A DNA stretch of 64,000 nt from Cellulomonas telluris (GTDB lineage Bacteria > Actinomycetota > Actinomycetes > Actinomycetales > Cellulomonadaceae), in the NCBI RefSeq assembly GCF_004886325.1, contig NZ_QXFN01000005.1:186001-250000 (forward strand). Reading direction: 5' to 3'. Shown here in pieces: positions 1 through 10,200 of this stretch. The first letter of the stretch is position 1. Every line of letters starts with the position of its first letter. Under the pieces are notes generated by a model. The model did no database searches and was not told the DNA's origin. It saw nothing but the letters and a program-made list of their open reading frames with translations. A program made the translations under genes and the position numbers.

Positions 1-705
1 CCGCGGGCGGTTGTCCCCCATGACCCACACCGAGTTCTCGGGGACGACGACGTCGAACGTCTTCTCGCTCGGCTGCACGCCGGCGGCGAGGTACGGCTCG
101 TCGATCGGCACCCCGTTGACCGTGACGGGCGAGCCCGGACCGGCGCTGGCCACCCGGTCGCCCGGGAGCCCGATGACGCGCTTGACGAGGTGCTCACCGG
201 CGTCCTGCGGCAGCAGGCCGATCCACGTGAGCGCGTCCTCGACGGCGGTGCCGACCGGACCCCGCGCGGGCTCCTCCACCGGCGGCAGCCAGCCGCCGGG
301 GTCCTTGAACACGACGACGTCGCCCCGGCGCAGGTCGCGAGGCCCGGGCGTGAGCTTGCTGACGAGGATGCGGTCGTTCTCGATCAGGGTGTCGTGCATC
401 GACTGCGACGGGATGAAGAACGCCTGCACGAGGAACGTCTTGACGACGAGCGACAGCACCAGCGCGCTGACGAGGATGATCGCCGTCTCGCGCACCCAGG
501 ACCACGCGCCGGAGCGGTTCGCACCACGCTCCCGCTCGCGGATGCGGCGGCGGCTCCCCGCGCCCTCGGGGTCCTGGTCCGTGCGGGCGCCGTCGGACGC
601 GTCGCCCCTCGGAGGCCACGGGGGCCGCTCGTTCCCGGCACCGGCGTCCATGCCCTGCCCGGGGGGCGGCACCGACCCCAGCTGCTCGGCGCGTCGCTCG
701 CTCAC
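1..705 (-). CDS. lepB: Signal peptidase I (partial, C-terminus outside window)
   Basis: Membrane serine protease that removes signal peptides from exported preproteins. The frame stays open to base 1, so the C-terminus is missing. An Arg/Glu-rich cytosolic N-terminus of about 60 residues is followed by one membrane segment (AIILVSALVLSLVV), then the catalytic serine box FIPSQSMHDTL, the general-base lysine box VKRVIGLPGD and the start of the GDNR box. The GTG at 705 gives the long actinobacterial N-tail; an ATG at 651 is an alternative start. It lies downstream of rplS behind a strong hairpin, so it probably has its own promoter. The family call is secure; only the start is uncertain. Confidence 0.93.
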   Translation of the reverse strand, partial: MSERRAEQLGSVPPPGQGMDAGAGNERPPWPPRGDASDGARTDQDPEGAGSRRRIRERERGANRSGAWSWVRETAIILVSALVLSLVVKTFLVQAFFIPSQSMHDTLIENDRILVSKLTPGPRDLRRGDVVVFKDPGGWLPPVEEPARGPVGTAVEDALTWIGLLPQDAGEHLVKRVIGLPGDRVASAGPGSPVTVNGVPIDEPYLAAGVQPSEKTFDVVVPENSVWVMGDNRPR

Positions 706-787
706 CGTCACACTCTGCCACGAGGGCGGGTCCCGCGCGGAGCCCGACCGCACGTCGAGCGGGGCCGGACGACCTCCGCGAGGACGC

Positions 788-825
788 CGACGGGCGGCCA
801 CCGCAGCTGCGGTGACCGCCCGTCG
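788..825. terminator. Hairpin terminator after rplS
   Basis: Nearly perfect inverted repeat, stem about 19 bp with one mismatch and a very small loop, between the rplS stop (840) and lepB. There is no clear U-tract on either strand, as is common in high-GC actinomycetes. Its place directly behind rplS suggests termination of the trmD-rplS transcript. Confidence 0.6.
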
Positions 826-839
826 TGGAGGCGCGGTGC

Positions 840-1202
840 TCAGCCCTTGGCCGGCGCCTGCTCGCGCTTCTCCTTGATCTTCGCCTTCTTGCCGCGCAGC
901 GCACGGAGGTAGTACAGCTTCGCGCGGCGGACGTCACCGCGGGTCACGACCTCGACCGAGTCGAGCGTCGGCGAGTGGACGGGGAACGTGCGCTCCACCC
1001 CGACGCCGAAGCTGATCTTGCGGATCGTGAAGGTCTCGCGCACGCCGGCACCCTGGCGGGCGATGACGACGCCCTGGAACGCCTGGATGCGAGAGCGGTT
1101 GCCCTCGACGACCTTGACGTTGACCTTGAGGGTGTCGCCGGGGCGGAACTCCGGGACGTCGGTGCGCAGCGATGCTGCGTCGATCGCGTCGAGCGTCTGC
1201 AT
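840..1202 (-). CDS. rplS: 50S ribosomal protein L19
   Basis: Large-subunit protein at the 30S-50S interface. The 120-aa length is normal. It shows family blocks such as [16 protein letters not shown] and the [17 protein letters not shown] stretch, with a basic C-terminal tail ([13 protein letters not shown]). The start is ATG at 1202. It follows trmD after a 224-base gap that holds no gene, so it may have a separate promoter in addition to read-through. It ends in front of the hairpin at 788-825. Confidence 0.97.
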   Translation of the reverse strand: MQTLDAIDAASLRTDVPEFRPGDTLKVNVKVVEGNRSRIQAFQGVVIARQGAGVRETFTIRKISFGVGVERTFPVHSPTLDSVEVVTRGDVRRAKLYYLRALRGKKAKIKEKREQAPAKG

Positions 1203-1426
1203 GACGTGTCACTTCCCCGCCCTGCCGCAGGTCAGGAGCGTGATCGACGGGCGCACGCGCTGCCGGGGCAGGGCAGGCGCCCGTGGGGGCTCGGTTCAGG
1301 TGGGCGGCCCCGGGCGGAGCCGGGTCCGTGCGTCGCGGGCGCTCTCCCCTGCGGCAGAGAGGCGGCCGACGCGCACCGACCGACCAGTCTGCCACAGCGG
1401 CGCCGTCCGACCGAATCAGCCGCAGG

Positions 1427-2209
1427 TCAGACCGCGGTCGCGTTCCGCACGAGCCGCCCGTCCTCCACGTGCCACCCGAGCTCGGCGAGCAGCGCGACGT
1501 CGTGCCGGTCGAGCGCGGCGGGGTCGAGCGCCGCCAGCAGGTCGGGCCTGCGCCGTGCCGTCCGCTCGAGGGCGCGGTCGCGCCGCCACCGCTCGATGCG
1601 CGCGTGGTGGCCCGACAGCAGCACGTCGGGCACCTCCCGGCCGGCCCACTGCGCCGGCTTGGTGTAGACGGGGTACTCGAGCAGCCCGGCCGCGCCGTGC
1701 GACTCCTCCACGAGGGACGCGGGGTTGCCCACCACTCCGGGCAGCAGCCGCGCGACTGCCTCGACCACGACGAGCGCGGCGACCTCCCCGCCGTTGAGCA
1801 CGTAGTCGCCCAGGGAGAGCTCCGTGACGCGCACGCGCTGCGCGTAGTGCTCGGCGACCCGTGCGTCGATGCCCTCGTACCGTCCGCACGCGACCACCAG
1901 GTGCTCCTCGCGTGCCAGCCGCTCGGCCGTGCGCTGGGTGAACACCTCGCCCGCCGGCGACGGGACGATCAGGTGGGCGCCGTCGTCGAGCACGTCGTCG
2001 AGCGCACGCCCCCACACGTCCGGCCGCATGACCATCCCGGCACCGCCGCCGAACGGCGTGTCGTCGACCGTGCGGTGCCGGTCGTCGGTCCACGTGCGCA
2101 GGTCGTGCACGCGCAGGTCGAGCAGCCCGGCGGTGCGCGCCTTGCCGACGAGCGACAGGTCGAGCGCGGCGAGGTACTCGGGGAAGATCGAGACGACGTC
2201 GACGCGCAC
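1427..2209 (-). CDS. trmD: tRNA (guanine37-N1)-methyltransferase
   Basis: SPOUT-class enzyme that makes m1G37 in tRNA, using S-adenosylmethionine, to prevent +1 frameshifting. The 260-aa protein starts at GTG 2209 with the family opening [12 protein letters not shown]. It carries [13 protein letters not shown], the [11 protein letters not shown] block and the trefoil-knot motif [12 protein letters not shown], followed by [12 protein letters not shown]. One base separates it from the rimM stop, so the two are probably translationally coupled; pairing of RimM and TrmD is a standard arrangement. The C-terminus is somewhat Arg-rich but of ordinary length. Confidence 0.96.
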   Translation of the reverse strand: MRVDVVSIFPEYLAALDLSLVGKARTAGLLDLRVHDLRTWTDDRHRTVDDTPFGGGAGMVMRPDVWGRALDDVLDDGAHLIVPSPAGEVFTQRTAERLAREEHLVVACGRYEGIDARVAEHYAQRVRVTELSLGDYVLNGGEVAALVVVEAVARLLPGVVGNPASLVEESHGAAGLLEYPVYTKPAQWAGREVPDVLLSGHHARIERWRRDRALERTARRRPDLLAALDPAALDRHDVALLAELGWHVEDGRLVRNATAV

Positions 2210-2210
2210 G

Positions 2211-2759
2211 TCAGCCCTCGTCGCCGGTCGGCTCGTCGACGACCAGACGGTCGGCGTCGGCGGCCAGCAGCCCGCCCGGCGGGTCGAGGACGACGCGGCC
2301 GGCGGGCACGTCGACCACCGGCACGATCGCCTCCACGAACGGCACCAGCGTGCGCGTGCCGTCGGGCTCGCGCAGGACGAGCAGGTCCTGCGCGGGCAGG
2401 TGCTCGAGGCCGACGACCTCGCCGAGCAGGCGCCCGTCGGCCGCGTGCTCCGCACGCAGCCCGACGAGCTCGTGCTCGTACCAGCCGTCGTCGTCCGCGT
2501 CGTCGTCGCTGTCGACGAGCAGCTCGACGCCGCGCAGCGCCTCGGCCGCCGTGCGGTCCGGCACCTCGGTGAAGGCGACGTACCAGCGTCCCTGCGCCTC
2601 GCGCACACGGGTCACCGTGAGCGGACCGGCCGACGCCGGGTCCGTCTCGAAGCGCGCACCCACCGCGAACCGTCGCTCCGGGACGTCGCTGCGGACGTCC
2701 AGCGCGACCTCGCCCCGCAGGCCGTGGGCGCGGCCGATCCGGGCCACCGTCAGCTGCAT
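2211..2759 (-). CDS. rimM: Ribosome maturation factor RimM
   Basis: Assists 30S maturation by binding S19 near the head. The 182-aa protein starts at ATG 2759 ([18 protein letters not shown]), which matches the family N-terminus and follows a purine-rich GGGAGGGAGAG ribosome site; the upstream in-frame extension has no homology. The central [19 protein letters not shown] and ELVGLR.. blocks mark the RimM domain, and the C-terminal [14 protein letters not shown] block marks the PRC-barrel. It is followed one base later by trmD. A strong hairpin (2831-2866) separates it from khpA and rpsP upstream. Confidence 0.94.
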   Translation of the reverse strand: MQLTVARIGRAHGLRGEVALDVRSDVPERRFAVGARFETDPASAGPLTVTRVREAQGRWYVAFTEVPDRTAAEALRGVELLVDSDDDADDDGWYEHELVGLRAEHAADGRLLGEVVGLEHLPAQDLLVLREPDGTRTLVPFVEAIVPVVDVPAGRVVLDPPGGLLAADADRLVVDEPTGDEG

Positions 2760-2830
2760 CGTGCTCTCCCTCCCCCGCTCGCCTGCCGGCGTCGGGGCTC
2801 GTCGGTCACCGCGCACGGGCCCGGTGACGC

Positions 2831-2866
2831 CGACGGCCCGGCCCCTGGGCAGGGACCGGGCCGTCG
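2831..2866. terminator. Hairpin terminator after rpsP-khpA
   Basis: Perfect 11-bp GC stem (CGACGGCCCGG and its complement) enclosing a second small CCCTG/CAGGG helix. It lies between the khpA-like stop (2877) and the rimM start (2759). It probably ends or attenuates the rpsP-khpA transcript before rimM-trmD. No U-tract is visible. Confidence 0.55.
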
Positions 2867-2876
2867 TGCGTGGTTC

Positions 2877-3116
2877 TCAGCGGCGGTCGACGTCGACCAC
2901 GTCGACGCGGACCGGGCCGTCGGTCGCGAGCGCGGACACGACCGTGCGCAGGGCACGGGCCGTGCGGCCGCCGCGGCCGATGACGCGCCCGAGGTCCTCG
3001 GGGTGCACACGCACCTCGAGCATCTCCCCGCGGCGCTGGGACGAGGCGCGCACGCGCACGTCGTCCGGGTGGTCGACGATGCCCCGCACCAGGTGCTCGA
3101 GCGCGTCGGCGAGCAT
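2877..3116 (-). CDS. khpA: KH-domain RNA-binding protein (KhpA/YlqC type)
   Basis: Small 79-aa single-KH protein that binds RNA; KhpA homologues act with KhpB/EloR in cell-length control and sRNA binding in Gram-positives. The sequence opens [17 protein letters not shown] and contains the KH loop VIGRGGRTARALRTVV, with the GxxG replaced by GRGG as in the family. The start ATG at 3116 shares one base with the rpsP stop (TGATG), so the two genes are coupled, as is usual downstream of rpsP. The C-terminus ends in DVVDVDRR. Confidence 0.92.
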   Translation of the reverse strand: MLADALEHLVRGIVDHPDDVRVRASSQRRGEMLEVRVHPEDLGRVIGRGGRTARALRTVVSALATDGPVRVDVVDVDRR

Positions 3117-3541
3117 CAGGCCTGCTCGTCCTCGGCGGTCGCCTCGGCGTCCGCAGCCGGCTCGGCGGTCTTCTTCTCGGCGGCGCGCGCCTTGGCCTTC
3201 TCGGCGTCGGCGGAGGCGGCCTCGACAGCGGCAGCGGCGTCGGCCTTCGGCGCCTTGGTGCGCAGGGTGCCCTCGGCGCCCGGCAGGCCCTTGAACTTCT
3301 GCCAGTCGCCGGTGACCTTGAGCAGCGCGAGGACCTGCTCGGTCGGCTGCGCGCCGACGCCGAGCCAGTACTGCGCACGGTCCGAGTTCACGTCGATGAG
3401 CGACGGCTCCTCGGTCGGGTGGTACTTGCCGATCTCCTCGATCACGCGGCCGTCGCGCTTGGTGCGCGAGTCGGCGACGACGATGCGGTAGTACGGCGCG
3501 CGGATCTTGCCCAGACGCTTGAGGCGGATCTTCGTGGCCAC
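3116..3541 (-). CDS. rpsP: 30S ribosomal protein S16
   Basis: Small-subunit protein needed for 30S assembly. The conserved core is residues 1-85 ([49 protein letters not shown]). An Ala/Lys/Glu-rich tail of about 55 residues follows; this low-complexity extension is typical of actinobacterial S16. The start is GTG at 3541, with AGGAGA about nine bases upstream. It is coupled to the khpA-like gene by a 1-nt overlap. The 219-base gap upstream, shared with the end of the amidohydrolase gene, must hold its promoter. Confidence 0.97.
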   Translation of the reverse strand: MATKIRLKRLGKIRAPYYRIVVADSRTKRDGRVIEEIGKYHPTEEPSLIDVNSDRAQYWLGVGAQPTEQVLALLKVTGDWQKFKGLPGAEGTLRTKAPKADAAAAVEAASADAEKAKARAAEKKTAEPAADAEATAEDEQA

Positions 3542-3686
3542 GAGGTGGTGTCTCCTGATGTCTGCTGAGGCGGCCTGACCTGCGCCTGCCCGTGGGGAGG
3601 GCGCGCCGGTCCGGCCTCAAGGACGCAGCGGGCACAGGTAGAGGGGCTGTGCGCGCCGAGTACAGCCGACCATTGTGCCAGACATC

Positions 3687-3709
3687 CCGGGTGCGGCGAG
3701 CACACCCGG
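3687..3709. terminator. Possible weak hairpin between amidohydrolase and rpsP
   Basis: A 7-bp stem CCGGGTG/CACCCGG with a 9-nt loop lies about 50 bases past the amidohydrolase stop (3761) and 145 bases before rpsP. It could mark the end of the amtB-to-amidohydrolase unit. It is shorter than the other terminators in the window. Confidence 0.3.
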
Positions 3710-3760
3710 AGCCCGGGTCGCCGTGACGTGCGGCGCGGTCCCGCCCGGCCGCACCGGTCG

Positions 3761-4852
3761 TCAGCGGTACCGGGTTCCCCGCAGCACGACGGCCGCGGGC
3801 GCCGCCAGCACCCGGACGTCCTCGCGCGGGTCGGCCTCGTACACCACCACGTCGGCGCTCGCGCCCTCCGCGACCCCCTCCACGCCCAGCCAGCTGCGCG
3901 TGCGCCAGCTCGCGGCCGCGACCACGTCCCGGGCCGGGACTCCCGCCGCCACCATCTCGGCGACCTCGTCCGCGATGCGTCCGTGGCCGATCGTGCCGCC
4001 GGCGTCCGTGCCGACGAGCACGCGCACCCCGGCGTCGTGCAGGTCGCGCACGTGCGCGTGCCGGCGCGCGTGCATGGCGCGCATGCGGGCCGCGAAGCGC
4101 GGGAAGCGCGCCTCCCCCTGGGCGGCGATCGCCTCGAACTGCCCGACCTGGAGCAGGGTCGCAGTGACGGGTACGCCCGCCGCGGCGATCCGGTCGACCT
4201 GGTCCGGCGTCGCGCCGGTGCCGTGCTCGAGGCAGTCGACGCCGGCGTCGAGCAGCGCGTCGAGGGACTCGGTGGCGAACGTGTGCGCCGTGACGCGGGC
4301 CCCGGCGTCGTGGGCCGCCGCGACCGCGTCGACGAGGACGTCGTCCGGCCAGAGCGGGCGCAGGTCCCCGTCGTCACCGAGGTCGCGGTCGATCCAGTCC
4401 GCGACGAGCTTGACCCAGCCGTCGCCCCGGGCCGCCTCCTCGCGCACCGCGGCGGGCAGCTCGCGCACGTCGACCAGCTCGCGCCCGTAGTGGCGCAGGT
4501 ACCGCTTCGGCCGCGCCAGGTGGCGGCCGGCGCGGATCAGCCGCGGCAGGTCGGCGCGCTCGTGGACCCACCCGGTGTCGGCGGGCGACCCGGCGTCACG
4601 CACGAGCAGGACGCCCGAGTCGCGGTCCGCGAGGGCCTGCCGCTCCGCCGTCGCGGCGTCGACCGCCCCGTCGGACGCCAGCCCGATGTGGCAGTGCACG
4701 TCGACGAGCCCGGGCAGCACCCAGCCCTCGAGCACGGCGTCCGGGGCACCGGCCGGCCGCTCCAGGGTCAGCCGGTCCCCCACGACCCACGCCTCGCCCA
4801 CCTCGTGCTCGTCACCGAGCACGACGGTCCCCCGCAGGTGCGTGACGGCCAC
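3761..4852 (-). CDS. Amidohydrolase family protein
   Basis: Predicted metal-dependent hydrolase of the amidohydrolase (imidazolonepropionase/prolidase-like) superfamily; the substrate is unknown. The 363-aa protein has a short N-terminal beta-sandwich, the metal motif GLVDVHCHIGLAS near residue 52, a probable metal-bridging lysine (DGWVKLVADW), histidines in VTAHTF and CLEHGTG, and the Asp motif VLVGTDAGGTIGHG. The start is GTG at 4852, eight bases after the ffh stop, so it should be co-transcribed with ffh. Its place between ffh and rpsP, both housekeeping genes, suggests a conserved lineage gene and not a recent insertion. The superfamily call is firm, the reaction is not. Confidence 0.85.
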   Translation of the reverse strand: MAVTHLRGTVVLGDEHEVGEAWVVGDRLTLERPAGAPDAVLEGWVLPGLVDVHCHIGLASDGAVDAATAERQALADRDSGVLLVRDAGSPADTGWVHERADLPRLIRAGRHLARPKRYLRHYGRELVDVRELPAAVREEAARGDGWVKLVADWIDRDLGDDGDLRPLWPDDVLVDAVAAAHDAGARVTAHTFATESLDALLDAGVDCLEHGTGATPDQVDRIAAAGVPVTATLLQVGQFEAIAAQGEARFPRFAARMRAMHARRHAHVRDLHDAGVRVLVGTDAGGTIGHGRIADEVAEMVAAGVPARDVVAAASWRTRSWLGVEGVAEGASADVVVYEADPREDVRVLAAPAAVVLRGTRYR

Positions 4853-4860
4853 GGCGGGTG

Positions 4861-6462
4861 TCAGCGGCCGCCGAACAGCTTGTCCAGCCCGGCGGGCAGC
4901 TGCAGGTCGGCCGGGTCCGGCGCCTGCGCGGGGCCGCCCCCGATCCCGAACGCGGACCCCGCCGGCGCCTGGCCTGCGGCCCGCGCCGCGGCGGCCTTCT
5001 CCTGCTCCGCGCGCTTGGCCGGGTTGCCGGAGCGGGCGCCCTTCGCGCGCTTGGCCGGTGCCTGCTTGCCCCGCGACTTCTTGCCGCCCATGCCGGGCAG
5101 GTTGCCCATGCCCGGGGGCATCCCGGGCATGCCGCCGCCCTTGGCCATCTGGCGCATCATCTTCTTCGCGCCCTCGAACCGCTCGAGCAGCTGGTTGATC
5201 TCGCTCGGCGTCGTCCCGGAGCCGCGCGCGATGCGGGCCCGCCGCGAGCCGTTGATGATCTTCGGGTTCTGCCGCTCGCCCGGCGTCATCGAGCGGATCA
5301 TCGCCTCGATGCGGTCGACCTCGCGCTCGTCGAAGTTCTCCAGGGCCTCGCGCATCTGCCCCATGCCGGGCAGCATCCCGAACATCTTCTTGATCGAGCC
5401 CATGTTGCGCAGCTGCTGCATCTGCACGAGGAAGTCCTCGAGCGTGAAGTCCTCGCCGCCGACGAGCTTGCCGGCCATCTTCTCGGCCTGGTCGGCGTCG
5501 AACGCCTTCTCGGCCTGCTCGATGAGCGTCAGCACGTCGCCCATGTCGAGGATGCGCGACGCCATGCGGTCGGGGTGGAAGACCTCGAAGTCGGTGAGCT
5601 TCTCACCGGTCGAGGCGAACATGATCGGGCGGCCCGTCACGCTCGCGATCGACAGCGCGGCACCACCGCGCGCGTCGCCGTCGAGCTTCGACAGCACGAC
5701 GCCGGTGAAGCCGACGCCGTCCTGGAACGCCTGCGCCGTCGTGACGGCGTCCTGACCGATCATCGCGTCGACGACGAACAGGACCTCGTCCGGCTGCACG
5801 GCGTCGCGGATGTCCGCGGCCTGCCGCATGAGCTCGGCGTCGACGCCGAGGCGGCCGGCCGTGTCGACGATGAGCACGTCGTGCTGCCGCCGGCGCGCCT
5901 CCTCGAGGCCGGAGCGCGCGACGGAGACCGGGTCGGCGCCGGCCGGCAGGACGTCGTCGGCACCCTGGTTGCCCGGGTGCGGCGCGTGCACCGGCACGCC
6001 GGCGCGCTCGCCGACCACCTGCAGCTGCGTCACGGCGTTGGGACGCTGCAGGTCCGCCGCGACGAGCAGCGGGGTGTGCCCCGAGCCCTTGAGCCACTGG
6101 GCGAGCTTGCCCGCGAGCGTCGTCTTGCCCGCGCCCTGGAGGCCGGCGAGCAGGATGACGGTCGGCGGCTGCTTCGCGAACGCGATGGTCCGCGTCTGCC
6201 CGCCGAGGATCGCCACCAGCTCGTCGTTGACGATCTTGACGACCTGCTGCGCCGGGTTGAGCGCGCGCGAGACCTCGGCGGAGAGCGCGCGCTCGCGCAC
6301 GGCGCCGGTGAACTGGCGGACGACCGGGACCGCGACGTCGGCGTCGAGCAGGGCACGACGGATCTCACGGATCGTCGCGTCGATGTCCGCCTCCGAGAGC
6401 CTGCCCTTCGAGCGCAGGTTCTTGAAGGTCGACGTGAGACGGTCGGAGAGGGTGGCGAACAC
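4861..6462 (-). CDS. ffh: Signal recognition particle protein Ffh (SRP54)
   Basis: GTPase that recognises signal sequences on nascent chains and delivers them to FtsY. The 533-aa protein has the helical N domain, the G domain with P-loop LLAGLQGAGKTTLAGKL, the VDTAGRLGVD and LSKLDGDARGG motifs, and the Met-rich M domain (GMLPGMGQMREAL; MRQMAKGGGMPGMPPGMG). A basic, Ala-rich tail of about 90 residues follows, ending in LDKLFGGR. The start is GTG at 6462, 27 bases after the glnD stop. It therefore sits downstream of a nitrogen-regulated operon, an arrangement also known from corynebacteria. Confidence 0.97.
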   Translation of the reverse strand: MFATLSDRLTSTFKNLRSKGRLSEADIDATIREIRRALLDADVAVPVVRQFTGAVRERALSAEVSRALNPAQQVVKIVNDELVAILGGQTRTIAFAKQPPTVILLAGLQGAGKTTLAGKLAQWLKGSGHTPLLVAADLQRPNAVTQLQVVGERAGVPVHAPHPGNQGADDVLPAGADPVSVARSGLEEARRRQHDVLIVDTAGRLGVDAELMRQAADIRDAVQPDEVLFVVDAMIGQDAVTTAQAFQDGVGFTGVVLSKLDGDARGGAALSIASVTGRPIMFASTGEKLTDFEVFHPDRMASRILDMGDVLTLIEQAEKAFDADQAEKMAGKLVGGEDFTLEDFLVQMQQLRNMGSIKKMFGMLPGMGQMREALENFDEREVDRIEAMIRSMTPGERQNPKIINGSRRARIARGSGTTPSEINQLLERFEGAKKMMRQMAKGGGMPGMPPGMGNLPGMGGKKSRGKQAPAKRAKGARSGNPAKRAEQEKAAAARAAGQAPAGSAFGIGGGPAQAPDPADLQLPAGLDKLFGGR

Positions 6463-6489
6463 CGGACCTCGCTGCGGGAAGCGGACGGG

Positions 6490-8295
6490 CTACGGACGGT
6501 CCAGGGTACCTGCCAGGGCGCGCAGACCCCGGGCGGTGAGGTCGTCGACGAGCCGCTCGCGCCACGCCGTCCACGCCGCGGGCCCGGCCGCGGACGCGTC
6601 CGCCTCGGTCAGCGCGCGCAGCAGCGCGAGCAGGTCGGCCCGGTGCTCCACCGCGTCGAGGAGCCGGTCGAGGGTCGCCGGGTCGTCCGGGTCGGCGCCC
6701 GTCGCGAGCTCGGCGAGGGTGAGGTGCTCGCGCACGAGACGCGCCACGTCGGCGGCGACCTGCGGGCCGAACCCCATCCGCTCCACGACGGGCCCGGCCA
6801 GGCGGGCGCCCTCGACCGAGTGGTCCCCCGCGCCGGCGCGCTTGCCGATGTCGTGCAGCAGCGCGGCGAGCAGCAGCGTGTCCGGGGCCTCCACCGCGCG
6901 CCGGTCGCGCCCGGCGCGGGCCACCGTCTCGACGAGGTGCCGGTCGACGGTGTGCCGGTGCACGGGCGAGCGCTGGGGCCGGTTGCGCACCCCGGCCCAC
7001 TCCGGGATCCACGTCGTCACGACGCCGGCGAGGTCCAGCGCCTCCCACACGGGCACCTGCGCGGGCCCGGCGGCGAGCAGGTGCAGCAGCTGCTGGCGCG
7101 CCGCACGCGGCCAGGGCGTCGGCAGCGGCGGGGTCGCCTCCAGGCTGGCGACCGTGACCGGCGACAGGACGAGACCGGTCCGGGCCGCGGTCGCCGCGGC
7201 GCGCAGCGACAGCACGGGGTCGTCGGCCGGGCGCGCGTCGACGGCCAGGACGAGCTCGCCGTCGTGCTCGACGAGGCCCTCCGCGATCTGGCGCAGGCGC
7301 GGCGGGGTGCGCCGGCCGCGGACGAGCACCGGACGCCGGGCCGGGCGCTGGAGCGCCTGCCGGGCGTTCCTCGCGGTGGTGTCCAGCGCGTACGAGATGA
7401 CCCGCCCGGCCTCCGCCACCGACGCGAGCAGGTCGTCGCGGTCGTCGAAGCCGACGAGCGCGGCCACCTCGTCCTGGTCGACGAGCAGCAGGCGGTTCGT
7501 GTGCCGGCCCGTGACGACCTGGACCGCGTCGCGGACGTCGAGCAGGTGCGTGTAGGCGTGGTCCACGGCGCCGTGCGGCCGGTCCGTGAGCCACGTCGCC
7601 GCGAGCGCGGACAGCACCACGGCGTCCCGGATGCCGCCGCGGGCCTCCTTGAGGTCCGGCTCGAGCAGGTAGGCCAGCTCGCCGTGGCGGTCGGCGCGCT
7701 GCCGCGTCGAGGCGAGCAGCTCGGGCAGCCGGCGGCGCGCCGCCGAGCGCCAGTCGGCCAGCAGCGCCGAGCGTGCGCGGGCGACGACGAGACCGTCCCC
7801 CGCCACCGGCTGCAGCTCCAGCAGCCCCACCGCGGCGGGCAGGTCCTTGGACGCCACCTGCCGGCACTGCGCGAGCGAGCGCACCGAGTGGTCGAGGTCG
7901 AGGTTCGCGTCCCAGATCGGGTACCAGAGACGCTGCGCGAGCGCGGCGATCTCCTCCGGGCCGTGCGCCCGTCCCTCGTGGACGAGGAGCAGGTCGAGGT
8001 CCGACACGGGGCTCGCGTCGCCGCGTCCCACGCTGCCGACCACTCCCAGGGCGACGCCCTGGAGGTCCACCCCCTGCGTCACCTCGTCCCAGAGCCGCCC
8101 GAGCGCCCCCACCACCAGGTCCGCGACGGCGCGGCGCCGCGCGACGCCGTCCGTCCCCGGGCCCGTCATGCGCGCCGCGGTCGCGAGCCGAGCGGCACGC
8201 AGGTCCCGCACCCCGACGGGGCTCGGTGCCCTGTCGGGGTGCGGGACCTGCGGCGACCCGGCGGCGCCCGTGCCGGGCGGCCGTCCTGTCGTCAT
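6490..8295 (-). CDS. glnD: [Protein-PII] uridylyl/adenylyltransferase lacking ACT domains
   Basis: GlnD modifies and demodifies the PII protein according to nitrogen status. The nucleotidyltransferase motif is intact (GSVGRG at about 87-92, then DLD at 99-101), as are the helical linker ([17 protein letters not shown]) and the HD phosphohydrolase domain ([20 protein letters not shown]). The protein ends about 100 residues after the HD motif at 601 aa; typical GlnD is 690-890 aa with two C-terminal glutamine-sensing ACT domains, and none is present. No frameshifted remnant follows, because ffh starts 27 bases later. The start is uncertain: ATG 8295, GTG 8211 and ATG 8169 are all possible, and a 19-bp inverted repeat lies across the first two. 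It sits 22 bases after glnB. Confidence 0.9.
   Translation of the reverse strand: MTTGRPPGTGAAGSPQVPHPDRAPSPVGVRDLRAARLATAARMTGPGTDGVARRRAVADLVVGALGRLWDEVTQGVDLQGVALGVVGSVGRGDASPVSDLDLLLVHEGRAHGPEEIAALAQRLWYPIWDANLDLDHSVRSLAQCRQVASKDLPAAVGLLELQPVAGDGLVVARARSALLADWRSAARRRLPELLASTRQRADRHGELAYLLEPDLKEARGGIRDAVVLSALAATWLTDRPHGAVDHAYTHLLDVRDAVQVVTGRHTNRLLLVDQDEVAALVGFDDRDDLLASVAEAGRVISYALDTTARNARQALQRPARRPVLVRGRRTPPRLRQIAEGLVEHDGELVLAVDARPADDPVLSLRAAATAARTGLVLSPVTVASLEATPPLPTPWPRAARQQLLHLLAAGPAQVPVWEALDLAGVVTTWIPEWAGVRNRPQRSPVHRHTVDRHLVETVARAGRDRRAVEAPDTLLLAALLHDIGKRAGAGDHSVEGARLAGPVVERMGFGPQVAADVARLVREHLTLAELATGADPDDPATLDRLLDAVEHRADLLALLRALTEADASAAGPAAWTAWRERLVDDLTARGLRALAGTLDRP
8199..8251. terminator. 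Large hairpin between glnB and the glnD core
   Basis: A perfect 19-bp inverted repeat, GCAGGTCCCGCACCCCGAC at 8199-8217 and its complement at 8233-8251, can extend by further pairs into the loop. It overlaps the annotated 5' end of glnD. It may be an intergenic attenuator or terminator if glnD really starts at 8169. Such structure would lower glnD-ffh expression relative to amtB-glnB. Confidence 0.5.
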
Positions 8296-8317
8296 GTGCT
8301 GTGCGCGACCGTCCTGC

Positions 8318-9969
<1,652 letters not shown>

Positions 9970-10032
9970 CGAGATCGCCTCTCCCCTCGCCAGCCGGGGG
10001 TGGCTGGTCGGCGACAACGGTCGCGGAGAGGC

Positions 10033-10070
10033 GTTTCACCGACGCGCGTGCTCGGTTTCCGCCACGTGAC
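10033..10070 (-). promoter_or_regulatory. GlnR-type operator upstream of amtB
   Basis: Read on the minus strand this is GTCAC-N6-GAAAC-N6-CGCGC-N6-GAAAC. It follows the actinobacterial GlnR consensus gTnAC-n6-GaAAC repeated twice, with three of four half-sites matching and exact 6-base spacing throughout. It ends 63 bases before the amtB start. GlnR, an OmpR-type regulator, activates amtB-glnB-glnD under nitrogen limitation in Streptomyces and mycobacteria. glnR itself is not in the window. Confidence 0.8.
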
Positions 10071-10138
10071 AAGCACCTCGGCGGTGTGAACATCGTGTTT
10101 CGAGCAGGGCGATCGTCCAGTCCCTGGGACGGAGGACC

Positions 10139-10178
10139 CCGAGGTGCGGACCGGGGCGGGCCCCCGTCCGCACCTCGG
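10139..10178. terminator. Hairpin terminator after ftsY
   Basis: A 13-bp perfect stem CCGAGGTGCGGAC/GTCCGCACCTCGG encloses a G4...C4 inner helix, just past the ftsY stop (10201). It separates ftsY from the GlnR-controlled amtB promoter. No U-tract is visible. Confidence 0.65.
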
Positions 10179-10200
10179 CGCGGGCGCCGTCAGCGGTGGG

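Noticed and set aside
1203-1426. A possible small gene between trmD and rplS
   Set aside because: Open frames here are Arg/Pro-rich, lack ribosome sites and show no protein-like pattern. Probably leader sequence for rplS.
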